The notes: a model not told the origin generated them from the letters alone. 64,000 bases of DNA from Candidimonas humi (GCF_019166065.1 NZ_JAHTBN010000003.1:248001-312000); one strand, 5' to 3'. Numbered from the stretch's first letter, positions 47,466-55,306 are shown. A program made the numbers and translations.

Positions 47466-47516
47466 TGGAGGCGCGACTCGGAATCGAACCGGGGTACACG
47501 GATTTGCAATCCAGCG
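47466..47516 (-). repeat. tRNA-Cys 3' fragment, prophage attachment site (att)
   Basis: On the minus strand the sequence runs from the GCA anticodon arm through the T-loop (GGTTCGATTCC) to CGCGCCTCCA. The 5' half of the tRNA is missing: the DNA beyond the anticodon stem has no GGCGCG acceptor strand. A 3' tRNA fragment beside an integrase gene is the signature of tRNA-gene integration; the restored tRNA should lie at the other prophage end, beyond 64 kb. The flanks 47270-47465 and 47517-47628 hold no gene. Confidence 0.85.
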
Positions 47517-47628
47517 AGGAAACCGAATATTCATGCGGCTTTCGGTCGGTTTTCAGTCCGCAAACTGCCTATTTTTGATAGTTTGAGAGGCCCTGTTTAT
47601 GCGGGGGTCTTGATTTTTGCGGACTAAA

Positions 47629-48690
47629 TCATCGCGTCGGGCTGACCTTTTTGCCTAGTCTGTTTCTTACATAGCGGGCAGTTGTTTTAGGGGTGGTGTG
47701 TCCCAATTGGTTTTGAGCTGCGATCATGCCTTGAGCATCATCCTTATCAGTGCCCGCTTTAGCACGCAAGTCCATGAATTTGAATGAGTCAGGGTCAATG
47801 CCGGTCGCCTTCCGAACGTCGCGCAGCCACGCAGCTACGGTGCGCCGTGATACCGGCCGTCCATATTGATTGATCACCAAATGCATAGTGACGACTTTGT
47901 GCCCACGCCTGCGGGCGCGGATGCGTTCGATAACTGCTGCTAGATCCCCCTCTACTGCAATGCGAATTTTTTTCCCGGTCTTCCCTTGTTTAACATGCAA
48001 ATGACCGTCTTTGATATCTCGTTCGGTCATAGAGACCGTATCAGCGGGACGTTGGCCTGTCAGATAGGCCAAGTCCATGGCGTCGCGTAGCGGTTCGCGT
48101 GCCGCGTCCCAAACTATCTTATAAGTCGAATCCTCCACATATACATCCCGCCCCGACTCATCCAGCGTTTCGATACCGAGGCAGGGATTTGTCGCCGCGG
48201 TCAAACCTTTCCCGCGTGCATAATTAAAGATGTGGCTGAAGAGCGCCCGCTCACGATTTGCTCGGACATGACCGCTTTCCTTATCAATCGACTTTCCATG
48301 TTTTCTCAGCCAATCGCGCGCCTTTTTGACGCGCCAGGCCATGAACTGATTGATGTGCACCGGCTCAATTTCATCAAGCAATCCATCGCCAAAAAACTCA
48401 CGCAAGTTGGGTAATTCTTTGAGATTATCTTGCTGGCTGCGCGGGGCCTTGTGAGGCAGTTCGTCAATGAGGTATCTATCCGCCGCATCATTGAATGTTG
48501 GTTTGGCGATACTGGCAACCTGTTCTAGTTTCGCCCACTCTTGCAGCGCGAGGATGTAATCGCAGCCGAGTGGTCTCTCCTTCCTCGGCTTGCCGCCCAT
48601 ATCGTAGTAATAATAGAGTTTACCCTTGGCTTTCGGACGTGCTCTCATCCTGGGCGGCAAATTCGTATATTTGTATGGCCTTCGCCCCAT
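47629..48690 (-). CDS. int: Tyrosine-type phage integrase
   Basis: 353 residues. SAM-like N-terminal DNA-binding part and a C-terminal catalytic domain: AYLTGQRPADTVSMTERD with the first arginine, KQGKTGKKIRI with the lysine, FKFMDLRAKAGTD where family HxxR reads DLRxK, LGHTTPKTTARYVRNR with His and the nucleophile Tyr. It integrates the phage at the adjacent tRNA-Cys att site. Confidence 0.95.
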   Translation of the reverse strand: MGRRPYKYTNLPPRMRARPKAKGKLYYYYDMGGKPRKERPLGCDYILALQEWAKLEQVASIAKPTFNDAADRYLIDELPHKAPRSQQDNLKELPNLREFFGDGLLDEIEPVHINQFMAWRVKKARDWLRKHGKSIDKESGHVRANRERALFSHIFNYARGKGLTAATNPCLGIETLDESGRDVYVEDSTYKIVWDAAREPLRDAMDLAYLTGQRPADTVSMTERDIKDGHLHVKQGKTGKKIRIAVEGDLAAVIERIRARRRGHKVVTMHLVINQYGRPVSRRTVAAWLRDVRKATGIDPDSFKFMDLRAKAGTDKDDAQGMIAAQNQLGHTTPKTTARYVRNRLGKKVSPTR

Positions 48691-48694
48691 GGAA

Positions 48695-48916
48695 TCACCT
48701 CAATTGCAGCACCTTTGGTTGCCATTTAGGCTTGGATGGTTCTGGTTGACGCCCGATAAGAGCCTCGGTGACTACAACCGGCTTGCCACGGGCGTTGGGG
48801 TAAAACGGAATACCGACTTTGCGCAGATGCTCACATTGCAATTGTTCACGGCTTTTCCCATCACGGCCCTTACGAATGCCAGTCAATTCCGCAAGTTCTT
48901 CATCGTTCAGGAACAT
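48695..48916 (-). CDS. DUF4224-like small protein, excisionase candidate
   Basis: 73 residues (MFLNDEELAELTGIRKGRDG, KVGIPFYPNARGKPVVVTEA). The pattern of a short helix-rich start and GIPF-x-GxPVV end fits DUF4224 proteins found immediately before phage integrases. The stop is four bases before the int start, so the two are co-expressed. An excision role is inferred from position. Confidence 0.75.
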   Translation of the reverse strand: MFLNDEELAELTGIRKGRDGKSREQLQCEHLRKVGIPFYPNARGKPVVVTEALIGRQPEPSKPKWQPKVLQLR

Positions 48917-48930
48917 ATCGTACTCCCAAC

Positions 48931-48957
48931 GAAAAGCGCCCCTTGTGGGGGGGCGCT
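48931..48957 (-). terminator. Rho-independent terminator before xis/int
   Basis: On the minus strand AGCGCCCC-loop-GGGGCGCT is followed by TTTTCGTT. It separates the early gene run from the xis/int pair, implying separate control of integration. Confidence 0.8.
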
Positions 48958-48982
48958 GGTGATTCTAGAATCCAGATTTGGT

Positions 48983-49195
48983 TTAGCGCGAGCGAGAACG
49001 CGATCTCAGCGCCCTCAAATGGCGCAGGGCCTTTGCATAGACCACCGCCGCGGGCAGTCGACGCCCAGCTTCGGACTGGATGCGCAGCCCTTCGAGCAGG
49101 GCATGCATTTCCTCGACCGCAGCGTTCCAGCCATCACGGTGGGCGCCGTCATAGACGATGCGCGAGAGATCAAGGTGGTTATCTGGCTGATTCAT
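48983..49195 (-). CDS. Small phage protein
   Basis: 70 residues from MNQPDNHLDLSRIVYDGAHR. A helical segment (NAAVEEMHALLEGLRIQSEA) and an Arg/Ser-rich tail (LRALRSRSRSR) suggest nucleic-acid contact. It overlaps the macro-domain gene by 17 bases. No family recognised. Confidence 0.6.
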   Translation of the reverse strand: MNQPDNHLDLSRIVYDGAHRDGWNAAVEEMHALLEGLRIQSEAGRRLPAAVVYAKALRHLRALRSRSRSR

Positions 49196-49700
49196 TCTCT
49201 GCCTCATCCCATGCGCGCCGCATTTGTCGTGCACTTTCGGTGGGTGCCATACGTCCCGTCAATGTTGCCAGTCCGGGACACAAAATGCAGTCATATCCAT
49301 GTCGCTTAGCGATTTGCAATACAGCCGAAAAAGCCAGGTATGCATTTTGCGTATGTGGCACCGGCCCCGGATATCGCATCGTGGGGGCGCTGATCATGTA
49401 CGGAATTTCGGCGTTCTCATTCGGCACCACCAGTGCTTCGCCTACGGGCAGACGGCCGCCAGGCAATTTGGCGATGGCGCCTTTCAATCTCGCTTCCAGC
49501 CAAAAACCGAAATGCCGCAGATATTCCAGATCGATGCCGCCATCCATCGTGCCGTAGCTGTTAGCGGGACTGACGATTGCGTCGGCAGGGCCCCCGCTGA
49601 AGATATCGGCGCATGCGATATCGAACTGCGACACATCTGCGAATGCTGCTTGAACCGCCGCGACAACGTCGCTTTTCAAGTCTCGAAAAATGACTTTCAT
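49179..49700 (-). CDS. Macro-domain (ADP-ribose-binding) phage protein
   Basis: 173 residues. IACADIFSGGPADAIVSPAN, SYGTMDGGIDLEYLRHFG and YMISAPTMRYPGPVPHTQNA follow the macro-domain pattern (Asp for adenine, N/G-rich loop, AP-T strand). Such domains bind or hydrolyse ADP-ribose adducts. In a phage early region it could counter host ADP-ribosylation or NAD-based defence; that is inference. The start overlaps the preceding gene as ATGA. Confidence 0.85.
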   Translation of the reverse strand: MKVIFRDLKSDVVAAVQAAFADVSQFDIACADIFSGGPADAIVSPANSYGTMDGGIDLEYLRHFGFWLEARLKGAIAKLPGGRLPVGEALVVPNENAEIPYMISAPTMRYPGPVPHTQNAYLAFSAVLQIAKRHGYDCILCPGLATLTGRMAPTESARQMRRAWDEAENESAR

Positions 49701-49888
49701 GCTCTGTTCCTTGCCGACCGTACGTCCACGACCATTTCCAGATTGCCCATCGCTAATGGTTGAAGTGGTACAAGATCGATGCGCACTACAATGCTCGCCG
49801 ATTTAGCATCATCGATCAGTTGCTGCGCCCGCGACCTGATTTGCTCAGCTGTCGTTATTTCAGTTTCGGGTTTAGTGCTGTTCACCAC
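49697..49888 (-). CDS. Small phage protein
   Basis: 63 residues starting at GTG (MVNSTKPETEITTAEQIRSR). One amphipathic helix, then short strands. Overlaps both neighbours, as in a dense early operon. Unknown function. Confidence 0.55.
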   Translation of the reverse strand: MVNSTKPETEITTAEQIRSRAQQLIDDAKSASIVVRIDLVPLQPLAMGNLEMVVDVRSARNRA

Positions 49889-50130
49889 AGATCCTCCGAA
49901 AAGAGTCGGCCGGCGCGAATGTTGGCGGGGTCTTTGACCTGGCCGGCGTCTAGCGCTACCTGCAGGGCCTCTTCGCGCGTCAGGAAATTGCCTTGATCGT
50001 CCAGAAAACCTTGCGTGTCGGGGCCGTGGATGCCGCCCATTGACCGGATAATGTCGTGGTGTCGGTGCGGGGCAGGCAACGCATGAGCTTTGTCGTTGTG
50101 CAGGATGGCTACGTGGGTGATTCGGTTCAT
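49882..50130 (-). CDS. Conserved phage protein
   Basis: 82 residues from MNRITHVAILHNDKAHALPA. The segment GGIHGPDTQGFLDDQGNFLT followed by REEALQVALDAGQ is a recurrent phage/bacterial small-protein motif. Overlaps the next gene start. Function unknown. Confidence 0.7.
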   Translation of the reverse strand: MNRITHVAILHNDKAHALPAPHRHHDIIRSMGGIHGPDTQGFLDDQGNFLTREEALQVALDAGQVKDPANIRAGRLFSEDLW

Positions 50131-50363
50131 GCCAGTTCCTCCAGCCGCTTCAGTACGGCATCCAAGCGTTTGTCCGTGGACAGCAACGCATCGATGTGCG
50201 TTTCGCCGGAGGCGATGCGAGCGGCATATAGTGTCAGCCACACGTGCTGCTGAATGTTCAGGCCGGGGCAGAAGCCATAGGCTCGTCCTGACTCAATAAT
50301 TTGGTGAGTAGGGTCATACAGAACCGGCTCAGGAAAAGCCGGCATGGTTCCGAAATCGCTCAT
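50127..50363 (-). CDS. Small phage protein
   Basis: 78 residues from MSDFGTMPAFPEPVLYDPTH. Two helical segments (LYAARIASGETHIDALLSTD, KRLDAVLKRLEELA). Part of the overlapping early run. Function unknown. Confidence 0.6.
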   Translation of the reverse strand: MSDFGTMPAFPEPVLYDPTHQIIESGRAYGFCPGLNIQQHVWLTLYAARIASGETHIDALLSTDKRLDAVLKRLEELA

Positions 50364-50365
50364 GG

Positions 50366-50647
50366 TCATTCCTTCTTTTCCCAGCGCGCACACGCCGGCG
50401 ATCCAGCGCGAATGTCCGTGCCCGGGCCGCCAGTCCAGTGCGCTTGCATGAGCGCGCATTTGAGATAACGCTTCGCCGTCCAGTTGCTGGCCACCTTGTG
50501 CCGGCATGATCGGCAGGTTTCCCCTGCCGGACCGGTGCCGGGAACGGCCGCATAGCCCTTCGGCTCGGTGGGCTTGCGCTTGGCCTCGCTGATGCGCACG
50601 ACCAGGGGCTCGCCGAATATATCTGTCATTTCGACGGTGCGCATCAT
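50366..50647 (-). CDS. Cys-containing small phage protein
   Basis: 93 residues. CRSCRHKVASNWTAKRYLKC, then SPACARWEKKE, gives four spaced cysteines, a likely metal-binding motif of a common phage small-protein family. The start region (MMRTVEMTDIFGEPLVVRIS) overlaps the next gene. Function unknown. Confidence 0.68.
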   Translation of the reverse strand: MMRTVEMTDIFGEPLVVRISEAKRKPTEPKGYAAVPGTGPAGETCRSCRHKVASNWTAKRYLKCALMQAHWTGGPGTDIRAGSPACARWEKKE

Positions 50648-50853
50648 TCCACCTTCAGCTCGAGCGTTTCGGAGTGGTGGCGCTGAGCGAGGACGCGAAT
50701 ACCGTCATGCCAGTCCATCGGATCCCCGTTCAGCCTGTTTAGCTCGCCAGTGATGACTGACAGCCCTAGATGATTCACCAGCGCACAGAGAGAGGCGCAT
50801 TGGCCAGGACCGAGGTAATCGCGGTTGATTTCGATAATTGTGCGCGTACTCAT
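50644..50853 (-). CDS. Small phage protein next to the tnpB insertion
   Basis: 69 residues (MSTRTIIEINRDYLGPGQCA). Its natural upstream neighbour (52169-52366) is now separated from it by the inserted tnpB element; joining the element's flanks restores a normal gene junction. Function unknown. Confidence 0.65.
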   Translation of the reverse strand: MSTRTIIEINRDYLGPGQCASLCALVNHLGLSVITGELNRLNGDPMDWHDGIRVLAQRHHSETLELKVE

Positions 50854-50982
50854 GTAAAGTCCTTCAAATGCTCTCTCATCAGTTGCTCCGAGAAACCCCG
50901 GCGTTCAGGCCGGGGAGGAAAGGAGCGCAGCCGATAGGCTGCACCGCTGGATAAAAATACAGTGTCTTACACACATATCCGA

Positions 50983-50988
50983 TATAAT
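50983..50988 (+). promoter_or_regulatory. Perfect -10 box upstream of tnpB
   Basis: TATAAT lies only 7 bases before the tnpB ATG, with GAGG between. A transcript from it would start about at the ATG, making the mRNA nearly leaderless. Confidence 0.5.
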
Positions 50989-50995
50989 GTGAGGC

Positions 50996-52129
50996 ATGGA
51001 TATCAAACGCGCTTACCGATTCCGGTTCTACCCGACGCCAGAGCAGGAGCAAATTCTTGCCCGGACGTTCGGCTGCGCGCGCTTTGCCTACAACCACATG
51101 CTGCGATTGCGCACCGATGCCTGGATGCAGCGGCAGGAGCGCATCGGCTACCATGAGTCCTCTGCCGAGCTGACTGCCCTGAAAAAGCAACCCGAATACG
51201 CTTGGTTGAATGAAGTCTCCAGCGTGCCGGTGCAGCAAGCGTTGCGCCATCTGCAAACCGCGTTTGCCAACTTCTTTGCCAAGCGTGCCCGCTATCCGCA
51301 GTTCAAGCGCAAGGACGGCAAGCAGTCTGCCGAATACACCACCAGCGCCTTCAAGTGGGACGGCCAATTGCTCAAGCTGGCGAAGATGGCCGAACCGCTT
51401 GCCATCCGCTGGTCGCGCCAGATTCCCAAAGCCGCCAAGGTCACTACTGTCACGGTTTCCAAAGACACGGCAGGGCGCTACTTCGTCAGCCTGCTGTGTG
51501 ACGATGCCGTAGCCGCAAAGCATGAGGTTTCGGGCAAGGTAGGGATTGACCTGGGTCTGTCTCATTTCGCCATCCTCTCGACCGGCGAGAAAGTCGCCGC
51601 TCCCAATACCTTTCGCAAGAACGAAGCGAAGCTGGCAAAGCTCCAGCGTCGTCTTGCCAAGAAGCAGAAAGGCTCAAATCGCCGCGCCAAGGCGAAACTG
51701 AAAGTTGCACGTCTGCACGCAAAGATCGCGGACTCGCGCAGGGACTTCCTGCACAAGCTTTCTACCCGGCTGATAAACGAAAACCAAGTGATCGCCGTAG
51801 AAAGCCTGTCCGTGTCGAACATGCAGAAAAACCGTTGCCTATCCAAATCCATCGCCGATGCAGGCTGGTCGGACTTCGTGAGGCAACTGGAATACAAGGC
51901 CCGTTGGTATGGGCGTGATCTGGTCGGCATCGACAAGTGGTTCCCATCGTCCAAGCGTTGCTCGGACTGTGGGCATACCATGCCCAAGATGCCATTGAAT
52001 GTGCGACAGTGGACATGCCCGGAATGTGGTTCTATCCACGACCGGGACATCAACGCTGCCCGCAACGTATTGGCCGCCGGACTGGCGGTGTCAGCCCATG
52101 GAGAAGCTGTAAGTCCTGTGTCTCTTTGA
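50996..52129 (+). CDS. tnpB: TnpB RNA-guided nuclease
   Basis: 377 residues. N-terminal wedge part KRAYRFRFYPTPEQEQILAR; RuvC catalytic residues in GKVGIDLGLSHFAIL (Asp), NENQVIAVESLSV (Glu) and HDRDINAARNVL (Asp); four-Cys zinc finger CSDCGHTMPK...CPECGS. All needed residues are present, so the nuclease looks active. TnpB uses an RNA from the element's right end to cut donor sites and retain the element. It has no TnpA partner here and would need one in trans to move. Confidence 0.95.
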   Translation: MDIKRAYRFRFYPTPEQEQILARTFGCARFAYNHMLRLRTDAWMQRQERIGYHESSAELTALKKQPEYAWLNEVSSVPVQQALRHLQTAFANFFAKRARYPQFKRKDGKQSAEYTTSAFKWDGQLLKLAKMAEPLAIRWSRQIPKAAKVTTVTVSKDTAGRYFVSLLCDDAVAAKHEVSGKVGIDLGLSHFAILSTGEKVAAPNTFRKNEAKLAKLQRRLAKKQKGSNRRAKAKLKVARLHAKIADSRRDFLHKLSTRLINENQVIAVESLSVSNMQKNRCLSKSIADAGWSDFVRQLEYKARWYGRDLVGIDKWFPSSKRCSDCGHTMPKMPLNVRQWTCPECGSIHDRDINAARNVLAAGLAVSAHGEAVSPVSL

Positions 52130-52190
52130 GGCATTGGCTGGGTTCCGTGAAGTGGGAATCCCCGTCCTTTAGGGCGGGGAGGATGTCAAG
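52060..52190 (+). ncRNA. Predicted omega RNA (right-end guide RNA) of the tnpB element
   Basis: By analogy with studied TnpB systems, the RNA spans the 3' end of tnpB and the right end, ending with the hairpin at 52160-52179 and GGATGTCAAG. The guide would be read from the flank at 52191, beginning TTCTGTGCATGAGACTCG. The 5' limit is a guess. Confidence 0.55.
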
Positions 52191-52366
52191 TTCTGTGCAT
52201 GAGACTCGGCCGAGTGCGGCCACGGAACGACTTTCGACGAAAGCCCCAATTTCTCCAGGCTCGGGCGCAGAATGTTGATGTGCGCCTGAGCATCCTTGAG
52301 CGATGGCATCGCGTAGAGATCGTCAGGCTCCTCGATCAGTATTGCCCAGAGTTGTGTGTCGCTCAT
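52169..52366 (-). CDS. Small phage protein with 3' end altered by tnpB insertion
   Basis: 65 residues as it stands (MSDTQLWAILIEEPDDLYAM). The last six residues (LTSSPP) come from the inserted element; the empty site would give a stop right after AQN. The insertion is therefore nearly neutral for this protein. Confidence 0.65.
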   Translation of the reverse strand: MSDTQLWAILIEEPDDLYAMPSLKDAQAHINILRPSLEKLGLSSKVVPWPHSAESHAQNLTSSPP

Positions 52367-52368
52367 GT

Positions 52369-52617
52369 CTACTCCTTCGCCTCTTCAACCACAGACCACA
52401 CGCCTCCCTTAAACCGGATCTTTCCGGCTTTGCTAAGCGCCTGCAATCGTCTGTCGAACACGCGGAACTCTAGCTTTCTTCCGAATCGGTCTGCAGTCGC
52501 AAGCGAGGAAGCCCTTTCAGTCATCTGCTGGGTTTGCATCGTCGTGAATGTGTTTCGACCGGACTTGATTATGTGAATCAGAAGGTCGTCAAATTCGGCG
52601 TATTTGCTCAATTTCAT
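52369..52617 (-). CDS. Small phage protein, possible winged-helix
   Basis: 82 residues (MKLSKYAEFDDLLIHIIKSG). Pattern of helices ending in a turn (FDRRLQALSKAGKIRFKGGV WSVVEE in two parts) resembles small winged-helix proteins. Start overlaps the upstream stop as ATGA. Function unknown. Confidence 0.65.
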   Translation of the reverse strand: MKLSKYAEFDDLLIHIIKSGRNTFTTMQTQQMTERASSLATADRFGRKLEFRVFDRRLQALSKAGKIRFKGGVWSVVEEAKE

Positions 52618-53195
52618 TCCCCCTTCGGCATGATGGAATCTTGAACACCTGTTGATACGTTGGGTGATCGGCCGCTGAGCGCATGCGCGGTATGACGAGC
52701 ATAGGTGGCGACGGCACGCCAGTATGCGGCCATCGGCCCCTTCCTACGGCGCCATGCCATTTCGGCTTCGGCATTGGCCTGGTCGCGTAGCTCACGCATC
52801 ACCGCCTCGATGCGCGCTCGGTCGCCTGCCGGTAACTGCATCAACGCCTTTCCCGCGGGAAGTTCCAGTAAAGGATTTATGTAGCCCATCAACCCTCCTT
52901 CGCCGCGTGAGCGGCGTCGACATCCCGAGCCCGCTCCCATGCCTTCTGCCGAATTATTGTCATACACGTCTGGGTGACGTATAGGAGGCTTCACTGGCTC
53001 GGCAACTGTCAAGGATTCCTTGACAGATGGATGGGTGGGGCTTTGCGGCGCAAGATGGGCGCAGCGCTCATGAGCTTCGCCGACTCGGGCTCGCAGGCCG
53101 GCCTCATAGCCATCTCGGAATGTCGCGAAAGGGTGCGGGGCCCCGGCATCTTCCCAGGCACAGACTGTGGGGTTGAAATCAGCGGTGGTTGTCAT
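52614..53195 (-). CDS. Phage protein with a likely internal start
   Basis: 193 residues from MTTTADFNPTVCAWEDAGAP. In the same frame, at 52889, an ATG (MGYINPLLELPAGKALMQLP) has a strong GAAGGAGG site, so a 91-residue product may be made alone, or these were two genes now fused. The first part contains PFATFRDGYEAGLRARVGEA, common in phage early proteins. Confidence 0.65.
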   Translation of the reverse strand: MTTTADFNPTVCAWEDAGAPHPFATFRDGYEAGLRARVGEAHERCAHLAPQSPTHPSVKESLTVAEPVKPPIRHPDVYDNNSAEGMGAGSGCRRRSRGEGGLMGYINPLLELPAGKALMQLPAGDRARIEAVMRELRDQANAEAEMAWRRRKGPMAAYWRAVATYARHTAHALSGRSPNVSTGVQDSIMPKGE

Positions 53196-54526
53196 TAATG
53201 CTCCTTTGCGCGGGCGGCGTCCTGCTGCGCCGTCCGGGATTTCAGGGCGCGGATACGCGCTGCCGACCGTGACATGCAATCTGCTGCGCGATCATCGGCA
53301 GAATTGCCCCAAGGCTGATACTTTCCCTCGCATTGCTGGGCCGCTTCTTCCAGCGCCGCTTCGCGGATGGCTTGGGCGTCGGGTTGCCCATCTGCTGTTG
53401 TGGTGGATAGTATTGCGGCCATACGGTCACGGCTATCCCAATCATTCACGGGGAATGTAATTAGCAGCGAAGGGACGTGCTTGCCGTCTTCTATTAGAAA
53501 ACCCCTGTCTTTGACGACGCATGCAGGCACGCCGGTATGTGCGCCATGCCGGGCAATTACGTCTCGTGCAAACGCATTAATTTGCGACTGCTTTGGCCAA
53601 GGCTCAGTCATTAATCGGTGCCGCACTATCAGATGGCTGAGTTCCGCATCGCTCGGCACATTCGCGGCAGGTTGTGCGCCATAGCGGGCAAGCAGAGCGC
53701 ACATATCAGAATATGCCTGCGCAGTCCTGTCGGCCGCATCTCGTTGCTCAGTGTCTGCCGCATCCGTGCATCGGACCTCCGTCATGCTGGCGCGTTCGTC
53801 GGCATACCGCTGGATTGCCGACAGCAGTTCGGCTGTACTCGGCACCTTCACCGGCTCGGTAGACAGCGCAACTCCTGCGGAACAGCTACAAATACCTCGC
53901 CATTTCCCGTCAGGTGAATGCACATCGCCAGTGCCGTCACAATACGGACAACGCTCGGCAACTTGTAAGGATTGCTGAGTAGTTGATTCGAGTGCTGCAC
54001 GGGCTTGCCATGCCCACCAGGCAGATTGAGTTGGGGTATCTATGTAATACGGCTCGGAGCCGTCGCAAGGTGATACTTTGTGAAAATGCTTTTTCGCTTG
54101 CTGGCACGCCAGCTCAAACGCCTCGCGCTCGTCACCCGTCAGGGATTGCTTAACTGCTGGCTCGGTGGGTTGTGGATATCGGTAAAGTGGAATACTGAAC
54201 AGTTGTTGAGACACAGCGGGCATGGCCGTATTACGCGTTTTTGCTTTCACAACTCGGCCATCCTCGGACATGTACGCCACAGCCTCCCCGCGTTGCTCAT
54301 ATTCAGCAAGCGCCTTGTCAAGCACGTCGCAGCGCTCACACATCTGTTCGTACAATTCTTTGTAGTCTAGGTGAGTGTCACGCTGCTGCCGATCAAGTTC
54401 GACGGCGGCGCGGGCGTAGCACTCCATCTCCACATCTGCGTAGACCGACCCATCGTGGCCTACAATGCCGTGCTCTGTGATGCCCACCGGTAGCGGCGGC
54501 AGTGTGATGTCAGTCTTGGTTGTCAT
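53195..54526 (-). CDS. Phage mosaic early protein
   Basis: 443 residues built of modules shared by many phage hypotheticals: YARAAVELDRQQRDTHLDYK, EREAFELACQQAKKHFHKVS, a four-Cys ribbon (CPYCDGTGDVHS ... CSC), QINAFARDVIARHG and a C-terminal block AIREAALEEAAQQCEGKYQP WGNSADDR. No catalytic domain recognised. Start/stop overlaps with both neighbours show co-translation. Confidence 0.7.
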   Translation of the reverse strand: MTTKTDITLPPLPVGITEHGIVGHDGSVYADVEMECYARAAVELDRQQRDTHLDYKELYEQMCERCDVLDKALAEYEQRGEAVAYMSEDGRVVKAKTRNTAMPAVSQQLFSIPLYRYPQPTEPAVKQSLTGDEREAFELACQQAKKHFHKVSPCDGSEPYYIDTPTQSAWWAWQARAALESTTQQSLQVAERCPYCDGTGDVHSPDGKWRGICSCSAGVALSTEPVKVPSTAELLSAIQRYADERASMTEVRCTDAADTEQRDAADRTAQAYSDMCALLARYGAQPAANVPSDAELSHLIVRHRLMTEPWPKQSQINAFARDVIARHGAHTGVPACVVKDRGFLIEDGKHVPSLLITFPVNDWDSRDRMAAILSTTTADGQPDAQAIREAALEEAAQQCEGKYQPWGNSADDRAADCMSRSAARIRALKSRTAQQDAARAKEH

Positions 54527-54735
54527 GCCTCATACCCCTCTAAGTCTTTGTACGCGGCGATCATCGCCAGCACATCGCCCGATGCAATTGCAGCCTCTGC
54601 TGCTTTGATCGAATTGCGCATCATCGTTGCCGCGAATACGCCTGTCGGTATTTCGTCGTACAGGGGCAATATCTCGCGCACACGGTCACATTGGCGCTGG
54701 ATGCCTTCGATGATGTTTTCAGGCTTGGTTATCAT
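54523..54735 (-). CDS. Small phage protein
   Basis: 70 residues (MITKPENIIEGIQRQCDRVR). Helical, with the recurrent phage motif GVFAATMMRNSIKAAEAAIA followed by SGDVLAMIAAYKDLEGYEA. Overlaps its neighbours by ATGA. Function unknown. Confidence 0.7.
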   Translation of the reverse strand: MITKPENIIEGIQRQCDRVREILPLYDEIPTGVFAATMMRNSIKAAEAAIASGDVLAMIAAYKDLEGYEA

Positions 54736-54919
54736 GATGCTCGTCCTCGATCCTTACATGCCACATTCCTATTTGTGCCGGCTTCCCGGTGGTGACCACG
54801 GTTCGGGCAAGCATTTTGGCTGGCAGATTGTGGATTTCCTCAATCAAATTTTCCGGGCCGCGCCAGAACACGTCATCGCCCAGGATGTCGCTCTTCACCT
54901 CAACGATCACCGTTCGCAT
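54719..54919 (-). CDS. Small phage protein
   Basis: 66 residues from MRTVIVEVKSDILGDDVFWR. Short beta/alpha protein (ENLIEEIHNLPAKMLARTVV). Part of the overlapping operon. Function unknown. Confidence 0.6.
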   Translation of the reverse strand: MRTVIVEVKSDILGDDVFWRGPENLIEEIHNLPAKMLARTVVTTGKPAQIGMWHVRIEDEHHDNQA

Positions 54920-55217
54920 CGCTGCCTCCCTGTTCCTGTGCGAGTGCGGCCCGAAATTCATTACGTAGATCTAGGGTGTCGATCATCTCGCCGTCGATTT
55001 CGATTTCATCCAGGTTCCAGTCCCCGCAGACTTGGGTGAGTTGTTCGGCCTTACGTAATGATTCCCGCAACTGCGCTATCTGCGCTGCTTGGGCGTCAAA
55101 TTCGTTTGCCGCGCAAAGCAGGATCAGGGACACATCTAGATCCTTGATTCGCTGCTTTCCCGCGAGCTCGCGCAGTTTGTTTGTGTCCACGCTCACATCG
55201 GATCTCCCAGTGCCCAT
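54900..55217 (-). CDS. Small phage protein, coiled-coil
   Basis: 105 residues from MGTGRSDVSVDTNKLRELAG. A helical region (FDAQAAQIAQLRESLRKAEQ) looks like a coiled coil. Overlaps the membrane peptide gene and the next gene. Function unknown. Confidence 0.6.
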   Translation of the reverse strand: MGTGRSDVSVDTNKLRELAGKQRIKDLDVSLILLCAANEFDAQAAQIAQLRESLRKAEQLTQVCGDWNLDEIEIDGEMIDTLDLRNEFRAALAQEQGGSDANGDR

Positions 55218-55306
55218 ACGAATGTCGCCGCCATGACACCCAAAAGGACACAGGCGCATGCAAAATAGACCGCGACCGTGGCGCCTTGTTTCAGTATTCG
55301 TTTCAC
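55193..55306 (-). CDS. 37-residue membrane peptide
   Basis: Starts at GTG overlapping the upstream stop as GTGA: basic lead VKRILKQGATVAVYFACACV, then LLGVMAATFVWALG as a single membrane helix. Small phage membrane peptides often act in lysis timing or exclusion; none can be assigned. Confidence 0.55.
   Translation of the reverse strand: MKRILKQGATVAVYFACACVLLGVMAATFVWALGDPM

Larger units (their letters stand above)
50883..52190 (+). mobile_element. Lone tnpB element of the IS200/IS605 (IS1341-like) group
   Basis: A 1.3-kb element with left-end hairpin CCCCGGC/GCCGGGG (50896-50915), a tnpB gene and a right-end hairpin CCCCG-C/GGGCGGGG (52160-52179) ending in GGATGTCAAG. There is no tnpA and no target duplication. 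Removing it joins CTCTCATCAG to TTCTGTGCAT, restoring the stop codon region of the phage gene at 52169-52366. It sits on the opposite strand from the phage operon. Confidence 0.88.

Noticed and set aside
47466-47560. Intact tRNA-Cys gene
   Set aside because: Only the 3' half fits; no 5' acceptor strand or D-arm can be formed from the adjacent bases.
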